This document shows, one piece after another, positions 8,794 through 17,861 of a stretch of DNA of 64,000 bases. This DNA comes from Peptoniphilus gorbachii (GTDB lineage Bacteria > Bacillota > Clostridia > Tissierellales > Peptoniphilaceae): NCBI RefSeq assembly GCF_016908115.1, contig NZ_JAFBDH010000007.1:42776-106775 (forward strand), in the 5' to 3' direction. The position numbers and the translations under genes were made by a program. Positions within the stretch are counted from its first letter, which is position 1, and every line of letters begins with the position of its first letter. The notes beneath the pieces were generated by a model. That model was given only the letters and a program-made list of their open reading frames with translations. It was not told where the DNA came from and ran no database searches.

Positions 8794-8824
8794 AAATAGA
8801 TGCTGTGGGGGCATCTATTTTTTT
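8794..8824 (+). terminator. terminator of the glutaredoxin gene
   Basis: Stem AAATAGATGC (8794-8803) with GCATCTATTT (8811-8820), followed by seven T. Confidence 0.85.
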
Positions 8825-8835
8825 GAGGAGTGAAG

Positions 8836-9402
8836 ATGAATTTAATATCGGTATTTTTTATTGGAGTGGGACTTTCTATGGACGCCTTTGCGGCGGCAAT
8901 ATGTAAGGGCCTATCCATAAGAAAAAAATTTTTAGAAAAATCCTTTGTTATTTCCCTATTTTTTGGAGTCTTTCAAGCACTTATGCCCTTTGTTGGATAT
9001 CTTTTGGGTTCGATTTTTGCAGAAAAGCTTCAAAGAGTAGATCACTGGATTGCCTTTGTTCTCCTATCAATTATAGGAATTAACATGATAAGAGAATCAA
9101 GGGAAAAAACTTGTAAAATTGAAGAAGATAAACTTGATCTGAAAAACTTATTAATGTTAGCCATAGCGACATCTATTGATGCTCTAGCAGTTGGAGTTTC
9201 CTTTGCCTTTTTAAATATAAAAATATCTATGACAATTTTTGTAATAGGACTAACAACCTTTATCATATCTTTTTTTGGAGTACAAATAGGAAAAGCTTTT
9301 GGCATTGCCTTAAAAGACAAGGCCCAAGTAACAGGAGGCTTAATACTAATTTTTCTTGGCATAAAAATTTTAGTAGAGCATCTCGGACTTCTTACAATTT
9401 AA
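8836..9402 (+). CDS. mntP: manganese exporter MntP
   Basis: A 188-residue inner-membrane Mn(II) efflux pump. Six hydrophobic helices are visible, in two homologous halves, with the acidic family motifs GLSMDAFAAAICKG in helix 1 and ATSIDALAVGVSFAF in helix 4. The ATG at 8836 is preceded by GAGGAG (8825-8830); a GTG at 8830 is in frame but lies on the binding site. There is only 11 bases from the preceding terminator, leaving no room for a yybP-ykoY manganese riboswitch, so control may come from read-through or from the upstream promoter. Confidence 0.92.
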   Translation: MNLISVFFIGVGLSMDAFAAAICKGLSIRKKFLEKSFVISLFFGVFQALMPFVGYLLGSIFAEKLQRVDHWIAFVLLSIIGINMIRESREKTCKIEEDKLDLKNLLMLAIATSIDALAVGVSFAFLNIKISMTIFVIGLTTFIISFFGVQIGKAFGIALKDKAQVTGGLILIFLGIKILVEHLGLLTI

Positions 9403-9420
9403 TACAATAAGATAACTTTA

Positions 9421-9455
9421 AACTCTCTAAGTTTTTTAACTAGCGAGTTTTTTTA
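9421..9455 (+). terminator. probable terminator of mntP
   Basis: AACTC at 9421-9425 pairs with GAGTT at about 9445-9449, followed by a T-run. The stem is short. Confidence 0.5.
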
Positions 9456-9815
9456 TAGTTTAATTAAAAAAATTACTTAAAAATTTTCATTATAAAAATT
9501 ACTTAAAAATAAGTAAAAATATAAAAATCCATTTTAAAATATTATTAAATTATAAAAAAATTAAATAAAAAAATAAAACTTAAAAAAAATTAAATTTTCA
9601 TTTAGTCAAAGATTAAGCTTCAAAAATTAAATTTTATAAGAAAATAAATTATAATTAAATCTTTTTTTAACAAATGTAATTAATATTAAAAAATACTTTA
9701 ATTTTGGATATTTGAAGAAAATTAACAAAAAGGATTTCCTTTATTTTACATGTTTTTTAATGTATAATTGATATGCAAAAGATTTAAATTAATTTATCAT
9801 ACATAGAGATTTTAA
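9456..9815. other. A+T-rich spacer with no recognisable gene
   Basis: About 360 bases consisting almost only of A and T, with a near-repeat of AAAATTACTTAAAAAT around 9468-9510. No open frame with a ribosome binding site was found. It precedes the promoter of the glutaconyl-CoA decarboxylase operon and may act as an UP-like A-tract region. Confidence 0.5.
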
Positions 9816-9844
9816 TTGAATTAATTTTAGGTCTTTGTTATAAT
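9816..9844 (+). promoter_or_regulatory. promoter of the gcd-gct operon
   Basis: TTGAAT (9816-9821) and TATAAT (9839-9844) with a 17-base spacer. A small palindrome GGAATGTATTCC (9858-9869) lies just after the predicted start site and could be an operator. Confidence 0.75.
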
Positions 9845-9903
9845 ATTCTTAAAAGTTGGAATGTATTCCGTAATATGAAAAAAACACATTGGGAGGTGTG
9901 ATA

Positions 9904-10224
9904 ATGTTAGGAGATGTTACTCTTACCCTTGGAGAAGCCTTTGGTGTAGCGTTGACAGGACTTAGCGTAGTTTTCTTAGCCCTTATTTCTCTACTAATTG
10001 CAATTATGATAATTAGTAAGGTAGTTGGAGGTATTCAAGGTAAGGCTGACGCAAATAAGTCTAATCAAAAAGCAGCAGCGCCTGTAAAGGCAGCACCGAA
10101 AAAAGCAGTAGCTGATAATTCAATGGACCCTGCACTATTAGCAGCAATAGTTGGAGCAATTAGCATGCAAGAAAGATCGAGAGTTGAAAGTTTTAGAATT
10201 GTTTCTATAAACGAAAAAAAATAA
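9904..10224 (+). CDS. gcdD: glutaconyl-CoA decarboxylase delta subunit (OadG-like small membrane subunit)
   Basis: A 106-residue small subunit of the Na+-pumping decarboxylase. Visible: one N-terminal membrane helix (ALTGLSVVFLALISLLIAIM), then a charged Ala/Lys/Pro-rich tail, the layout of OadG/GcdD proteins that hold the complex together. The ATG at 9904 sits behind GGGAGGTG; an upstream TTG is in frame but overlaps the binding site. It is the first gene after a strong promoter and is followed by the biotin carrier and the beta subunit, matching the order known from glutamate fermenters. Assignment rests on position as much as on sequence. Confidence 0.85.
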   Translation: MLGDVTLTLGEAFGVALTGLSVVFLALISLLIAIMIISKVVGGIQGKADANKSNQKAAAPVKAAPKKAVADNSMDPALLAAIVGAISMQERSRVESFRIVSINEKK

Positions 10225-10266
10225 ATTATTTTAAATTATTCTATTATTTATGAAAAGGAGAAATTA

Positions 10267-10680
10267 ATGAAATATCAAGTTAAAGTAGATGGAAAAGTTT
10301 TTGAAGTAGAAGTTGAAAAAGTTGGTGGAGGATATGGATCACTTACTCCAGGATCTTTAACAGCAGCACCAGCAGCAGCTCCAGTAGCTCCAGCAGTAGC
10401 ACCAGCAGCACCTGCTCCACAACAAGCAGCACCAGCACCTGCACCAGCGGCAGCTCCAGCAGCAGGCGGCGCAGGAGATGTAGTTTCACCAATGCCAGGA
10501 ACTGTTCTTAAATTAAATGTTAATAATGGTGACACTGTAGCATCTGGAGATGTAATTTTAATTCTTGAAGCTATGAAGATGGAAAATGAAATCGTAGCTC
10601 CATGTGCAGGAAAAGTAACACTTAAAGTAACAGCTGGAGAAACAGTAGATACTGACGCATTACTAGCAGTTGTTGAATAA
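10267..10680 (+). CDS. gcdC: glutaconyl-CoA decarboxylase gamma subunit, biotin carrier
   Basis: A 137-residue biotinylated carrier that moves CO2 from the carboxyltransferase GcdA to the membrane subunit GcdB. Visible: a short N-terminal domain, a long flexible Ala/Pro linker (about residues 34-75), and a biotinyl domain with EAMKMENEI, whose Lys (within MKM) is biotinylated, ending at [12 protein letters not shown]. It lies 42 bases after gcdD and 14 before gcdB, with an AAAGGAG binding site. The linker DNA is a GCA/CCA-rich tract prone to length change. Confidence 0.95.
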   Translation: MKYQVKVDGKVFEVEVEKVGGGYGSLTPGSLTAAPAAAPVAPAVAPAAPAPQQAAPAPAPAAAPAAGGAGDVVSPMPGTVLKLNVNNGDTVASGDVILILEAMKMENEIVAPCAGKVTLKVTAGETVDTDALLAVVE

Positions 10681-10694
10681 TAGGAGGTCGGAAT

Positions 10695-11831
10695 ATGTTA
10701 TTAGAAACATTACAGGGGATTCTAGGTGAATCGGGGTTTGCAGCATTACAGTGGCAAAATGTAGTAATGTTTATTATATCCTTCATTCTTATTTATCTAG
10801 CGATTAAAAAAGAATTTGAACCATTATTACTTCTTCCAATTGCCTTTGGTATGCTTTTAAGAAACTTGCCAATGACAGGCTTAATGGAAGTTGGAGACCC
10901 ATGGCAATCTTCAGGGGTTTTAGCAATTATGTATAACGGAGTTAAGTCAAACTTATTCCCATGTTTAATATTTATGGGCGTAGGAGCAATGACTGACTTT
11001 GGACCACTTATTGCAAATCCAATTTCACTTTTACTAGGTTCAGCAGCACAATTTGGTATTTATGTTGCCTTTATTGTAGCTATTAAACTTGGTTTTACTG
11101 GACCAGAAGCAGCATCAATTGGTATTATCGGTGGAGCAGATGGCCCAACAGCAATATTTACAACATCACAACTTGCACCACACTTACTTGCACCAATTGC
11201 AGTAGCAGCTTATTCATACATGGCTCTTATCCCAATGATTCAACCGCCAATTATGAAGGCACTTACTACTGAAAAAGAAAGAACAACAGTTATGACTTCA
11301 CTAAGAAAAGTATCTAAACTAGAAAAAGTTATTTTTCCAGTTGTAGTAGTACTTTTCACATCACTACTTCTTCCAGATGTAGCACCACTTCTTGGTATGC
11401 TAATGCTTGGAAACCTATTTAAGGAATCAGGAGTAGTTGCAAGACTTTCTGACACTGTACAAAATGCTCTTATGAACATTGTAACAATTATGCTTGGTAC
11501 AACTGTTGGAGCAACTGCAGATGGAACAACTTTTCTACAACCTGCAACAATTAAAATAATAGTCCTTGGACTAATGGCATTTTGCTTTGCAACAGCAGGC
11601 GGTGTTATTTTTGGAAAAATTCTATACATTGTAACAGGTGGAAAGATCAATCCACTTATTGGTTCAGCTGGTGTATCAGCAGTACCAATGGCAGCACGTG
11701 TATCACAAGTTGAAGGTAGAAAATATAATCCTACTAACTTCTTACTAATGCACGCAATGGGACCTAATGTTGCTGGAGTTATAGGCTCAGCAGTAGCAGC
11801 AGGTGTATTCTTAATATTATTTAGTCATTAA
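10695..11831 (+). CDS. gcdB: glutaconyl-CoA decarboxylase beta subunit, Na+ pump
   Basis: A 378-residue integral membrane subunit of the OadB/GcdB/MmdB family that decarboxylates carboxybiotin and exports Na+. Many membrane helices are visible. Conserved motifs: [30 protein letters not shown] (with the Asp essential for Na+ translocation in OadB), and [14 protein letters not shown] in the second half. It starts at an ATG after TAGGAGGTCGG. A second, divergent family member is encoded at 43271-44383. Confidence 0.95.
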   Translation: MLLETLQGILGESGFAALQWQNVVMFIISFILIYLAIKKEFEPLLLLPIAFGMLLRNLPMTGLMEVGDPWQSSGVLAIMYNGVKSNLFPCLIFMGVGAMTDFGPLIANPISLLLGSAAQFGIYVAFIVAIKLGFTGPEAASIGIIGGADGPTAIFTTSQLAPHLLAPIAVAAYSYMALIPMIQPPIMKALTTEKERTTVMTSLRKVSKLEKVIFPVVVVLFTSLLLPDVAPLLGMLMLGNLFKESGVVARLSDTVQNALMNIVTIMLGTTVGATADGTTFLQPATIKIIVLGLMAFCFATAGGVIFGKILYIVTGGKINPLIGSAGVSAVPMAARVSQVEGRKYNPTNFLLMHAMGPNVAGVIGSAVAAGVFLILFSH

Positions 11832-11835
11832 TTAA

Positions 11836-11859
11836 ATTCAGCTCCAAAGTGAGCTGAAT
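11836..11859 (+). promoter_or_regulatory. intercistronic hairpin between gcdB and gctA
   Basis: A perfect 9-bp stem, ATTCAGCTC (11836-11844) and GAGCTGAAT (11851-11859), with a six-base loop. It is followed by ATTTATGC, not a T-run, so it is a weak terminator at best. It may be an RNA processing or stability element that sets the ratio of decarboxylase to transferase. Confidence 0.6.
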
Positions 11860-11901
11860 ATTTATGCAATCAAGTTATATATAACAAAAGGAGGTTTTAA
11901 C

Positions 11902-12873
11902 TTGAGTAAAGTAATGAAACTTAAAGACGCCATAGCAAAATATGTAGAAAATGGCGATGTAATTTCACTAGGGGGATTTACAACTAACAGAAAACCTTAC
12001 GCAGCAGTAAATGAAATTTTGCGTCAAGGTCAAAAAGATTTTATCGTTGAAGCAGGACCTGCAGGAGGAGACTGGGACACATTAATTGGAGCTGGCAGAG
12101 TAAAGGCATACATAAATTGCTACACTGCTAACTCAGGATATACAAATGTTTCAAGAAGATTTAGAGCAGCGGTTGAAAAGGGTGAACTTCTTATGGAAGA
12201 CTACTCTCAAGACGTTGAAATGCAAAGAATTCACGCAGCTGCACTTGGACTTCCATACCTACCATGTAGACTTATGATGGGTTCAGGTTTAGTTGACGAA
12301 TGGGGAATTTCTAAAGAAGAAAGAGAAAAAATTGACAAACTTCCAAATGATAAGTTTATATATGTAGAAAACCCATTCAAAAAGGGAGAAAAACTTGTTG
12401 CAGCTCCAGTTCCAGAAATTGACACTGCAATAATTCACGTACAAATGGCATCTCCAGACGGAACTACAAGAATTCTTGGAAACACTTTCCACGATGTTGA
12501 TATTGCAATAGCAGCTAAAAAAGTTATCGTAACTTGCGAAGAGCTTGTTTCTAACGAATACATCAAAAACTTTGATGCAGCTGAAAACAAAATTCCTGGA
12601 TTCTGTGTTGATGCAGTAGTTCATGCACCATTTGGAGCACACCCTTCACAATGCTATAACTATTATGATTATGATGCTGCCTTCTATAAGATGTATAACG
12701 TTGAATCAAAAACTGAAGAAAACTTCAATGCATTCTTAGACGAATGGGTATATGGTGTTGAAGATCACGAAGCATACCTAAATAAACTTGGAGCTACAAG
12801 ACTTATCGGATTAAAGAATGTTCCAGGATTTGGTTACTCTACAGACGTACTAAAGAAGGGAGAAGATAAATAA
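11902..12873 (+). CDS. gctA: glutaconate CoA-transferase subunit A
   Basis: A 323-residue alpha subunit of the CoA-transferase that activates (R)-2-hydroxyglutarate to its CoA ester using acetyl-CoA or glutaconyl-CoA. It resembles the Acidaminococcus fermentans subunit throughout, with SLGGFTTNRKPYAAV at the N terminus, VKAYINCYTANSGYTNVSRR, and GAHPSQCYNYYDYD. The start is TTG at 11902: AGGAGG at 11889-11894 is correctly spaced and the resulting N terminus (MSKVMKLKDAIAKY) fits the family; ATG at 11914 is the alternative. It overlaps gctB by one base (TAATG). Confidence 0.96.
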   Translation: MSKVMKLKDAIAKYVENGDVISLGGFTTNRKPYAAVNEILRQGQKDFIVEAGPAGGDWDTLIGAGRVKAYINCYTANSGYTNVSRRFRAAVEKGELLMEDYSQDVEMQRIHAAALGLPYLPCRLMMGSGLVDEWGISKEEREKIDKLPNDKFIYVENPFKKGEKLVAAPVPEIDTAIIHVQMASPDGTTRILGNTFHDVDIAIAAKKVIVTCEELVSNEYIKNFDAAENKIPGFCVDAVVHAPFGAHPSQCYNYYDYDAAFYKMYNVESKTEENFNAFLDEWVYGVEDHEAYLNKLGATRLIGLKNVPGFGYSTDVLKKGEDK

Positions 12874-13670
12874 TGGCTAGATATGATAATTATACAAATA
12901 AAGAAATGCAAGCAGTTACAATTGCTAGACAAATTAAAGACGGTCAAATAGCAATTGTAGGAACAGGACTTCCTCTAATTGGCGCATCTCTTGCAAAAGC
13001 AGTTTATGCTCCTAACTGTTATCTAATTGTAGAATCAGGACTTATGGATTGTGATCCAATAGAAGTTCCAAGATCAGTTGGTGACAATAGATTTATGGCA
13101 CACTGTGGTGTTCACTGGACAAATGCAACTTATGTTGGTTTCCAAGCTAATGAATGGAGACATGACAAAAAGAGAATGATTGCATTTATCGGTGGAGCTC
13201 AAATTGACCCATTTGGAAATGTTAACTCTACAGTAATTGGTGACTACCACCACCCTAAGACAAGATTTACTGGTTCTGGTGGAGCTAATGGTATTGCAAC
13301 TTATGTAAATACTATTATTATGATGCAACACGAAAAGAGAAGATTTATAGAAAAAGTTGACTATATTACTTCTCCAGGTTGGATCGATGGTCCTGGCGGA
13401 AGAACTAGAGTAGGTATTCCTGAAAATGTTGGACCACAAATGGTTGTAACTGATAAGGGTATATTAAAATTTGACGAAGATACTAAGAGAATGTATCTTG
13501 CTGGATATTATCCTTCTTCATCTCCAGAAGATGTTATTGAAAATACAGGATTTGATATTGATGTATCTCGTGCAGTAAAACTTGAAGAACCAGACGAAGA
13601 AGTTATTAAATTAATAAGAGAAGAAATAGATCCAGGCGAAGCTTTCATTAAGAGACCTGTAGAAGAATAA
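12873..13670 (+). CDS. gctB: glutaconate CoA-transferase subunit B
   Basis: A 265-residue beta subunit carrying the active-site glutamate. Visible: GTGLPLIGASLAKAVYAP, then LIVESGLMDCDP, with the Glu at residue 54 as in the A. fermentans enzyme; further FIGGAQIDPFGNVNST, RFTGSGGANGIATY and GWIDGPGGRTRVG. It forms an A2B2-type complex with GctA; the start overlaps the gctA stop by one base, as expected for equimolar translation. The stop is followed directly by the gcdA binding site. Confidence 0.96.
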   Translation: MARYDNYTNKEMQAVTIARQIKDGQIAIVGTGLPLIGASLAKAVYAPNCYLIVESGLMDCDPIEVPRSVGDNRFMAHCGVHWTNATYVGFQANEWRHDKKRMIAFIGGAQIDPFGNVNSTVIGDYHHPKTRFTGSGGANGIATYVNTIIMMQHEKRRFIEKVDYITSPGWIDGPGGRTRVGIPENVGPQMVVTDKGILKFDEDTKRMYLAGYYPSSSPEDVIENTGFDIDVSRAVKLEEPDEEVIKLIREEIDPGEAFIKRPVEE

Positions 13671-13679
13671 GGAGGACAC

Positions 13680-15449
13680 ATGACTCAATATTCACTTGCT
13701 TCATATTTTCAAAATATGAAGACAATTGGAAAGCCATTAAAAGCAGTTGATGAAGAAAACTTCAATCAATTAAGAGAAGTTGAAGAAGAAATTAGAGAGT
13801 TTGCTGAAAAAGCTCTTGCTGCTGGTAAACCAGATGAAAAAGTAAATGAACGTGGCGAAATGACAGCACTTCAAAGAATTGCTGAACTTATAGACGAAGG
13901 TACTTGGTGCCCACTTAATACTATTTACAATCCTGGTGAAAATGACCATGGTACAACTGGTATTGTTAAAGGACTTGCAAAAGTTGATGACAGATGGGTA
14001 TACATTGTTGCATCAGATAACAAAAAACTTGCAGGTGCATGGATTGCTGGACAAGCTGATGACCTATTAAGAGCATCAGATACAGCAGAAAGACTTAGAA
14101 TTCCACTAGTATATATACTAAATTGTTCAGGTGTAAAACTCGACGAACAAGAAAAAGTTTATCCAAATAGACGTGGAGGCGGTACTCCTTTCTATAGAAA
14201 TTCAAGACTTAACCAATGTGGCGTTCCTGTAATAGTTGGTATTTATGGAACTAACCCAGCTGGTGGTGGATATCACTCAATTTCTCCTACAATTATAGTT
14301 GCTCATAAAGATGCAAATATGGCTGTTGGTGGAGCTGGAATCCTTGGCGGTATGAATCCAAAGGGATATATCGACGAAGAAGGAGCTAACCAAATAGCTG
14401 ATCAAACTGCAAATGCTAAGAAAACTACTCCTCCAGGATCAGTAGGAGTTCACTTTGCACAAACTGGTTTTATGAGAGAAGTTTATGTTGAAGAAGAAGG
14501 AGTGCTTGAAGGAATTAGAAAATATCTTTCAATGCTTCCTAAATTCCAAAGAGAATTCTTCAGAGTAGACGATCCAAAGAATCCACTATTTGACCCTAAC
14601 GATATGTATTCACTTATTCCACTTAATGGTAAAAAGGCTTACGATGTATATGATGTAATTTCAAGACTTTTTGACGGTTCTGAATTTATGGAATACAAAA
14701 AAGGTTACGGTAGAGAAATGGTAACTGGACTTGCAAAAGTTAACGGACTTTTAGTTGGTGTTGTTGCTAATGTTCAAGGTCTATTAATGGGCTATCCTGA
14801 ATACTACAATGATCCTAAACACATCTCTATTGGTGGAAAACTTTATAGACAAGGTTTAATCAAGATGAATGAATTTGTAACACTTTGTGCTAGAGACAGA
14901 CTTCCAATTATTTGGCTACAAGATACTACAGGTATTGATGTAGGCGACGATGCAGAAAAAGCTGAATTACTAGGACTTGGTCAATCACTTATTTATTCAA
15001 TTCAAAAATCTGATCTTCCTCAAATGGAAATTACAATGAGAAAGGGGACTGCAGCAGCTCACTACGTACTTGGTGGACCACAAGGAAATGACACTAACGC
15101 ATTTTCTCTAGGATCTGCAGCTACTGAAATCAACGTAATGAATGGAGAAACTGCAGCTACTGCAATGTATTCAAGAAGACTTGCAAAAGATAAAAAAGCT
15201 GGAAAAGATCTTCAACCAACAATTGACAAGATGAATGATTTAATTCAAGATTATGCTGAAAAATCAAAACCATTCTCTTGTGCTAAATATGGTTTAGTAG
15301 ATGAAATAGTAAATATGAACTTATGGAGAAATTATATTATCGCTTTCACTGAAAGTGCATATCAAGATCCTGAATCAATTTGCCCAGTTCATCAAATGCT
15401 TACTCCAAGAATCATCAGAGATTACGATAGATTAAATAACATTAAATAA
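13680..15449 (+). CDS. gcdA: glutaconyl-CoA decarboxylase alpha subunit (carboxyltransferase)
   Basis: A 589-residue soluble subunit that transfers CO2 from glutaconyl-CoA to biotin on GcdC. Two crotonase-like carboxyltransferase domains are visible: the first with YNPGENDHGTTGIVKGLAKV and GGGYHSISPTIIVAHKDA, the second with GLLVGVVANVQGLLMGYPEYY, GGPQGNDTNAFSLG and GETAATAMYSRRLAK. The length matches the roughly 587 residues of the A. fermentans protein. It starts at an ATG behind GGAGGA, nine bases after gctB, and ends in a strong terminator, closing the operon that begins at 9816. Confidence 0.97.
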   Translation: MTQYSLASYFQNMKTIGKPLKAVDEENFNQLREVEEEIREFAEKALAAGKPDEKVNERGEMTALQRIAELIDEGTWCPLNTIYNPGENDHGTTGIVKGLAKVDDRWVYIVASDNKKLAGAWIAGQADDLLRASDTAERLRIPLVYILNCSGVKLDEQEKVYPNRRGGGTPFYRNSRLNQCGVPVIVGIYGTNPAGGGYHSISPTIIVAHKDANMAVGGAGILGGMNPKGYIDEEGANQIADQTANAKKTTPPGSVGVHFAQTGFMREVYVEEEGVLEGIRKYLSMLPKFQREFFRVDDPKNPLFDPNDMYSLIPLNGKKAYDVYDVISRLFDGSEFMEYKKGYGREMVTGLAKVNGLLVGVVANVQGLLMGYPEYYNDPKHISIGGKLYRQGLIKMNEFVTLCARDRLPIIWLQDTTGIDVGDDAEKAELLGLGQSLIYSIQKSDLPQMEITMRKGTAAAHYVLGGPQGNDTNAFSLGSAATEINVMNGETAATAMYSRRLAKDKKAGKDLQPTIDKMNDLIQDYAEKSKPFSCAKYGLVDEIVNMNLWRNYIIAFTESAYQDPESICPVHQMLTPRIIRDYDRLNNIK

Positions 15450-15468
15450 TATAAAACATGACAATTTA

Positions 15469-15503
15469 TTGGATAATCTGAAAAAGGATTATCCAATATT
15501 TTT
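15469..15503 (+). terminator. terminator of the gcd-gct operon
   Basis: Perfect 10-bp stem TTGGATAATC (15469-15478) and GATTATCCAA (15487-15496), then TATTTTTG. Confidence 0.85.
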
Positions 15504-15615
15504 GTATATGTCAAATTAATTTACGATAAGTAAACAATACTTTTTAAAAGTAAAAAATAGTAAAACATAAAAGCTCCAAAAGCCTTGTAATTTCACGATT
15601 CTTGGCTCTTTATTT

Positions 15616-15644
15616 TTGACAAAGATACATAAGTATAGTAGAAT
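15616..15644 (+). promoter_or_regulatory. promoter of the hgdCAB operon
   Basis: Consensus TTGACA (15616-15621) and TAGAAT (15639-15644) with a 17-base spacer, about 40 bases before the hgdC start. Confidence 0.8.
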
Positions 15645-15687
15645 TAAGAAGAGTAAGATATTAATTTTAAGATAAAGAGGAGATTGT

Positions 15688-16506
15688 ATGGCAGAAGCTA
15701 TTTATACAATGGGCGTTGACATTGGATCAACTGCGTCAAAGAGTATTATTTTAAAAGATGGTAAAGAAATTATTTCAACTTCTGTTATTGATGTTGGAGC
15801 AGGAACAAGCGGACCATCAAGAACAATTAGTGAGACTCTTAAAAATGCAAACATGAAAAGAGAAGATATTTCTTATGTAATGGCAACTGGTTATGGTAGG
15901 ACAGCCCTTGAAGAAGCTGATTTCCAAATGTCTGAACTTTCATGTCACGCTAAGGGTGCTTATTTCTTATTTCCAAATGTTCGTACAATCATTGATATCG
16001 GTGGACAAGATGCCAAGGCTCTAAAAATTGGAGACAACGGAATGCTTGAAAACTTTGTTATGAATGATAAATGTGCAGCTGGTACTGGAAGGTTCTTAGA
16101 TGTAATTGCAAAAGTTCTTGAAGTTGATGTTTCTAAACTTGAAGAGTTAGATAAGTTATCTACAAAAGATGTTAGTATTTCTTCTACTTGCACAGTTTTT
16201 GCGGAATCAGAAGTTATTTCACAACTGGCAAGTGGATCAAAGATTGAAGATATAGTTAAGGGGATCCATGATTCCATTGCTGCAAGAGTTGGTTCTCTTG
16301 CTAAAAGAGTGGGATTAAATGATGACGTAGTATTTACTGGTGGTGTTGCCCTTAATAAGGGCATGGTTAGAGCTCTTGAAGAAAACACAGGACATAAAAT
16401 TCACACTTCACCACTATGTCAATTAAATGGTGCGCTAGGAGCTGCACTATTTGGATATCAAAAATGTAAATTGCAAAAATTAAAAGAAGATAAAGCTAAA
16501 GCATAA
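15688..16506 (+). CDS. hgdC: activator of (R)-2-hydroxyglutaryl-CoA dehydratase (archerase)
   Basis: A 272-residue iron-sulfur ATPase of the ASKHA fold that injects one high-energy electron into the dehydratase. Visible: phosphate loop [30 protein letters not shown], and the two cysteines that bridge the dimer's [4Fe-4S] cluster, C129 in [13 protein letters not shown] and C168 in [12 protein letters not shown], plus [12 protein letters not shown]. It follows its own promoter and an AGAGGAG binding site, and precedes hgdA by 20 bases. It is oxygen-sensitive in known cases. Confidence 0.96.
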   Translation: MAEAIYTMGVDIGSTASKSIILKDGKEIISTSVIDVGAGTSGPSRTISETLKNANMKREDISYVMATGYGRTALEEADFQMSELSCHAKGAYFLFPNVRTIIDIGGQDAKALKIGDNGMLENFVMNDKCAAGTGRFLDVIAKVLEVDVSKLEELDKLSTKDVSISSTCTVFAESEVISQLASGSKIEDIVKGIHDSIAARVGSLAKRVGLNDDVVFTGGVALNKGMVRALEENTGHKIHTSPLCQLNGALGAALFGYQKCKLQKLKEDKAKA

Positions 16507-16526
16507 TTTATTTTAGGAGGTAAACT

Positions 16527-17849
16527 ATGGCTGAACAAATTCAAAAAATACCTGGTAAAAAACCAAGACCAATCGAAGGACATATTCCTGCAGCTCAAGC
16601 TCTAAGAAATGTTGTTGATAGAGTTTACGGAGCAGCATGGGATGCAAAAAAAAGAGGAGAACTAGTTGGATGGTCATCATCTAAATTCCCTATTGAACTT
16701 GCAAAGGCATTTGGACTACATGCAGTATATCCAGAAAACCACGCAGCTACAACTGCAGCTAAAAAAGACGGTCTAAGACTATGTCAAACAGCTGAAGATA
16801 TGGGATATGATAATGATATCTGTGGTTACGCAAGAATTTCTCTTGCTTATGCAGCAGGTGAACCTACTGACTCAAGAAAGATGCCACAACCAGACTTCGT
16901 ACTTTGCTGTAACAACATCTGTAACATGATGACTAAATGGTATGAAAACATTGCAAGAATGCACGATATTCCAATGATTATGATTGATATTCCATTCCAA
17001 AACACAGTTGATGTACCTGAAGAAAAAGTTGATTACTTAATGGGTCAATTTGAATATGCTATTCACCAACTTGAAAAACTTACTGGTAAGAAATTTGATG
17101 AAAAGAAATTCGAAGAAGCTTGTCAAATTGCTAACAGAACTGCAGCAGCATGGCTTAAAGCATGTTCATACATGGCTTACGAACCATCTCCACTTTCTGG
17201 ATTTGACCTATTTAACCACATGGCAGACATTGTAGCTGCAAGATGTGAAATTGATGCAGCTGAAGGATTTGAACTTCTAGCAGAAGAATATGAACAGTCA
17301 GTTAAGGAAGGAACTTCTACTTGGGAATACCCAGAAGAACACAGAATCCTATTTGAAGGTATACCTTGCTGGCCAGGACTAAGAAACCTTTTTGAACCAT
17401 TAAAACAAAACGGTGTTAACGTAACTGCAGTAGTATATGCACCTGCTTTCGGTTTCCAATACACAACTGTTAGAGAAATGGCTGCAGCATACTGTAAAGC
17501 ACCTTGTTCAGTATGTATCGAAGACGGTGTTGAATGGAGAGAAACAATGGCTAAAGAAAACGGAGTTTCTGGAGCACTTGTTAACTACAATAGATCTTGT
17601 AAACCATGGTCAGGAGCAATGCCTGAAATCGAAAGAAGATGGAGAGAAGACCTTGACATTCCAGTAGTTCACTTTGATGGTGACCAAGCTGATGAAAGAA
17701 ACTTCTCTCAAGAACAATATAAGACTAGAGTTCAAGGTTTAGTAGAAATTATGAATGAAAGAAAAGCAGATAGAATTGCTAAGGGCGAAGAAATCTACAC
17801 TAATTTCGAAAACACTAAAGAAACTGACTGGTCTAAGACTACAATTTAA
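16527..17849 (+). CDS. hgdA: (R)-2-hydroxyglutaryl-CoA dehydratase alpha subunit
   Basis: A 440-residue iron-sulfur subunit of the dehydratase that removes water from (R)-2-hydroxyglutaryl-CoA to form glutaconyl-CoA by a ketyl-radical mechanism. Visible family features: GWSSSKFPIELAKAFGL, the cysteine-containing FVLCCNNICNMMTKWYE, and IDIPFQNT; further cysteines near KAPCSVCIEDG and NRSCKPW are candidate cluster ligands. Strong AGGAGG binding site. The stop codon lies immediately before the hgdB binding site. Confidence 0.95.
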   Translation: MAEQIQKIPGKKPRPIEGHIPAAQALRNVVDRVYGAAWDAKKRGELVGWSSSKFPIELAKAFGLHAVYPENHAATTAAKKDGLRLCQTAEDMGYDNDICGYARISLAYAAGEPTDSRKMPQPDFVLCCNNICNMMTKWYENIARMHDIPMIMIDIPFQNTVDVPEEKVDYLMGQFEYAIHQLEKLTGKKFDEKKFEEACQIANRTAAAWLKACSYMAYEPSPLSGFDLFNHMADIVAARCEIDAAEGFELLAEEYEQSVKEGTSTWEYPEEHRILFEGIPCWPGLRNLFEPLKQNGVNVTAVVYAPAFGFQYTTVREMAAAYCKAPCSVCIEDGVEWRETMAKENGVSGALVNYNRSCKPWSGAMPEIERRWREDLDIPVVHFDGDQADERNFSQEQYKTRVQGLVEIMNERKADRIAKGEEIYTNFENTKETDWSKTTI

Positions 17850-17861
17850 TTGAGGTGCAAA

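Noticed and set aside
8774..8835. Manganese riboswitch before mntP
   Set aside because: The space holds only the glutaredoxin terminator and a ribosome binding site; it is too short for a yybP-ykoY element.
9456..9815. Possible replication origin or attachment site in the A+T-rich stretch
   Set aside because: No DnaA-box cluster, iteron or integrase gene is visible; it looks like ordinary A+T-rich spacer upstream of a strong promoter.
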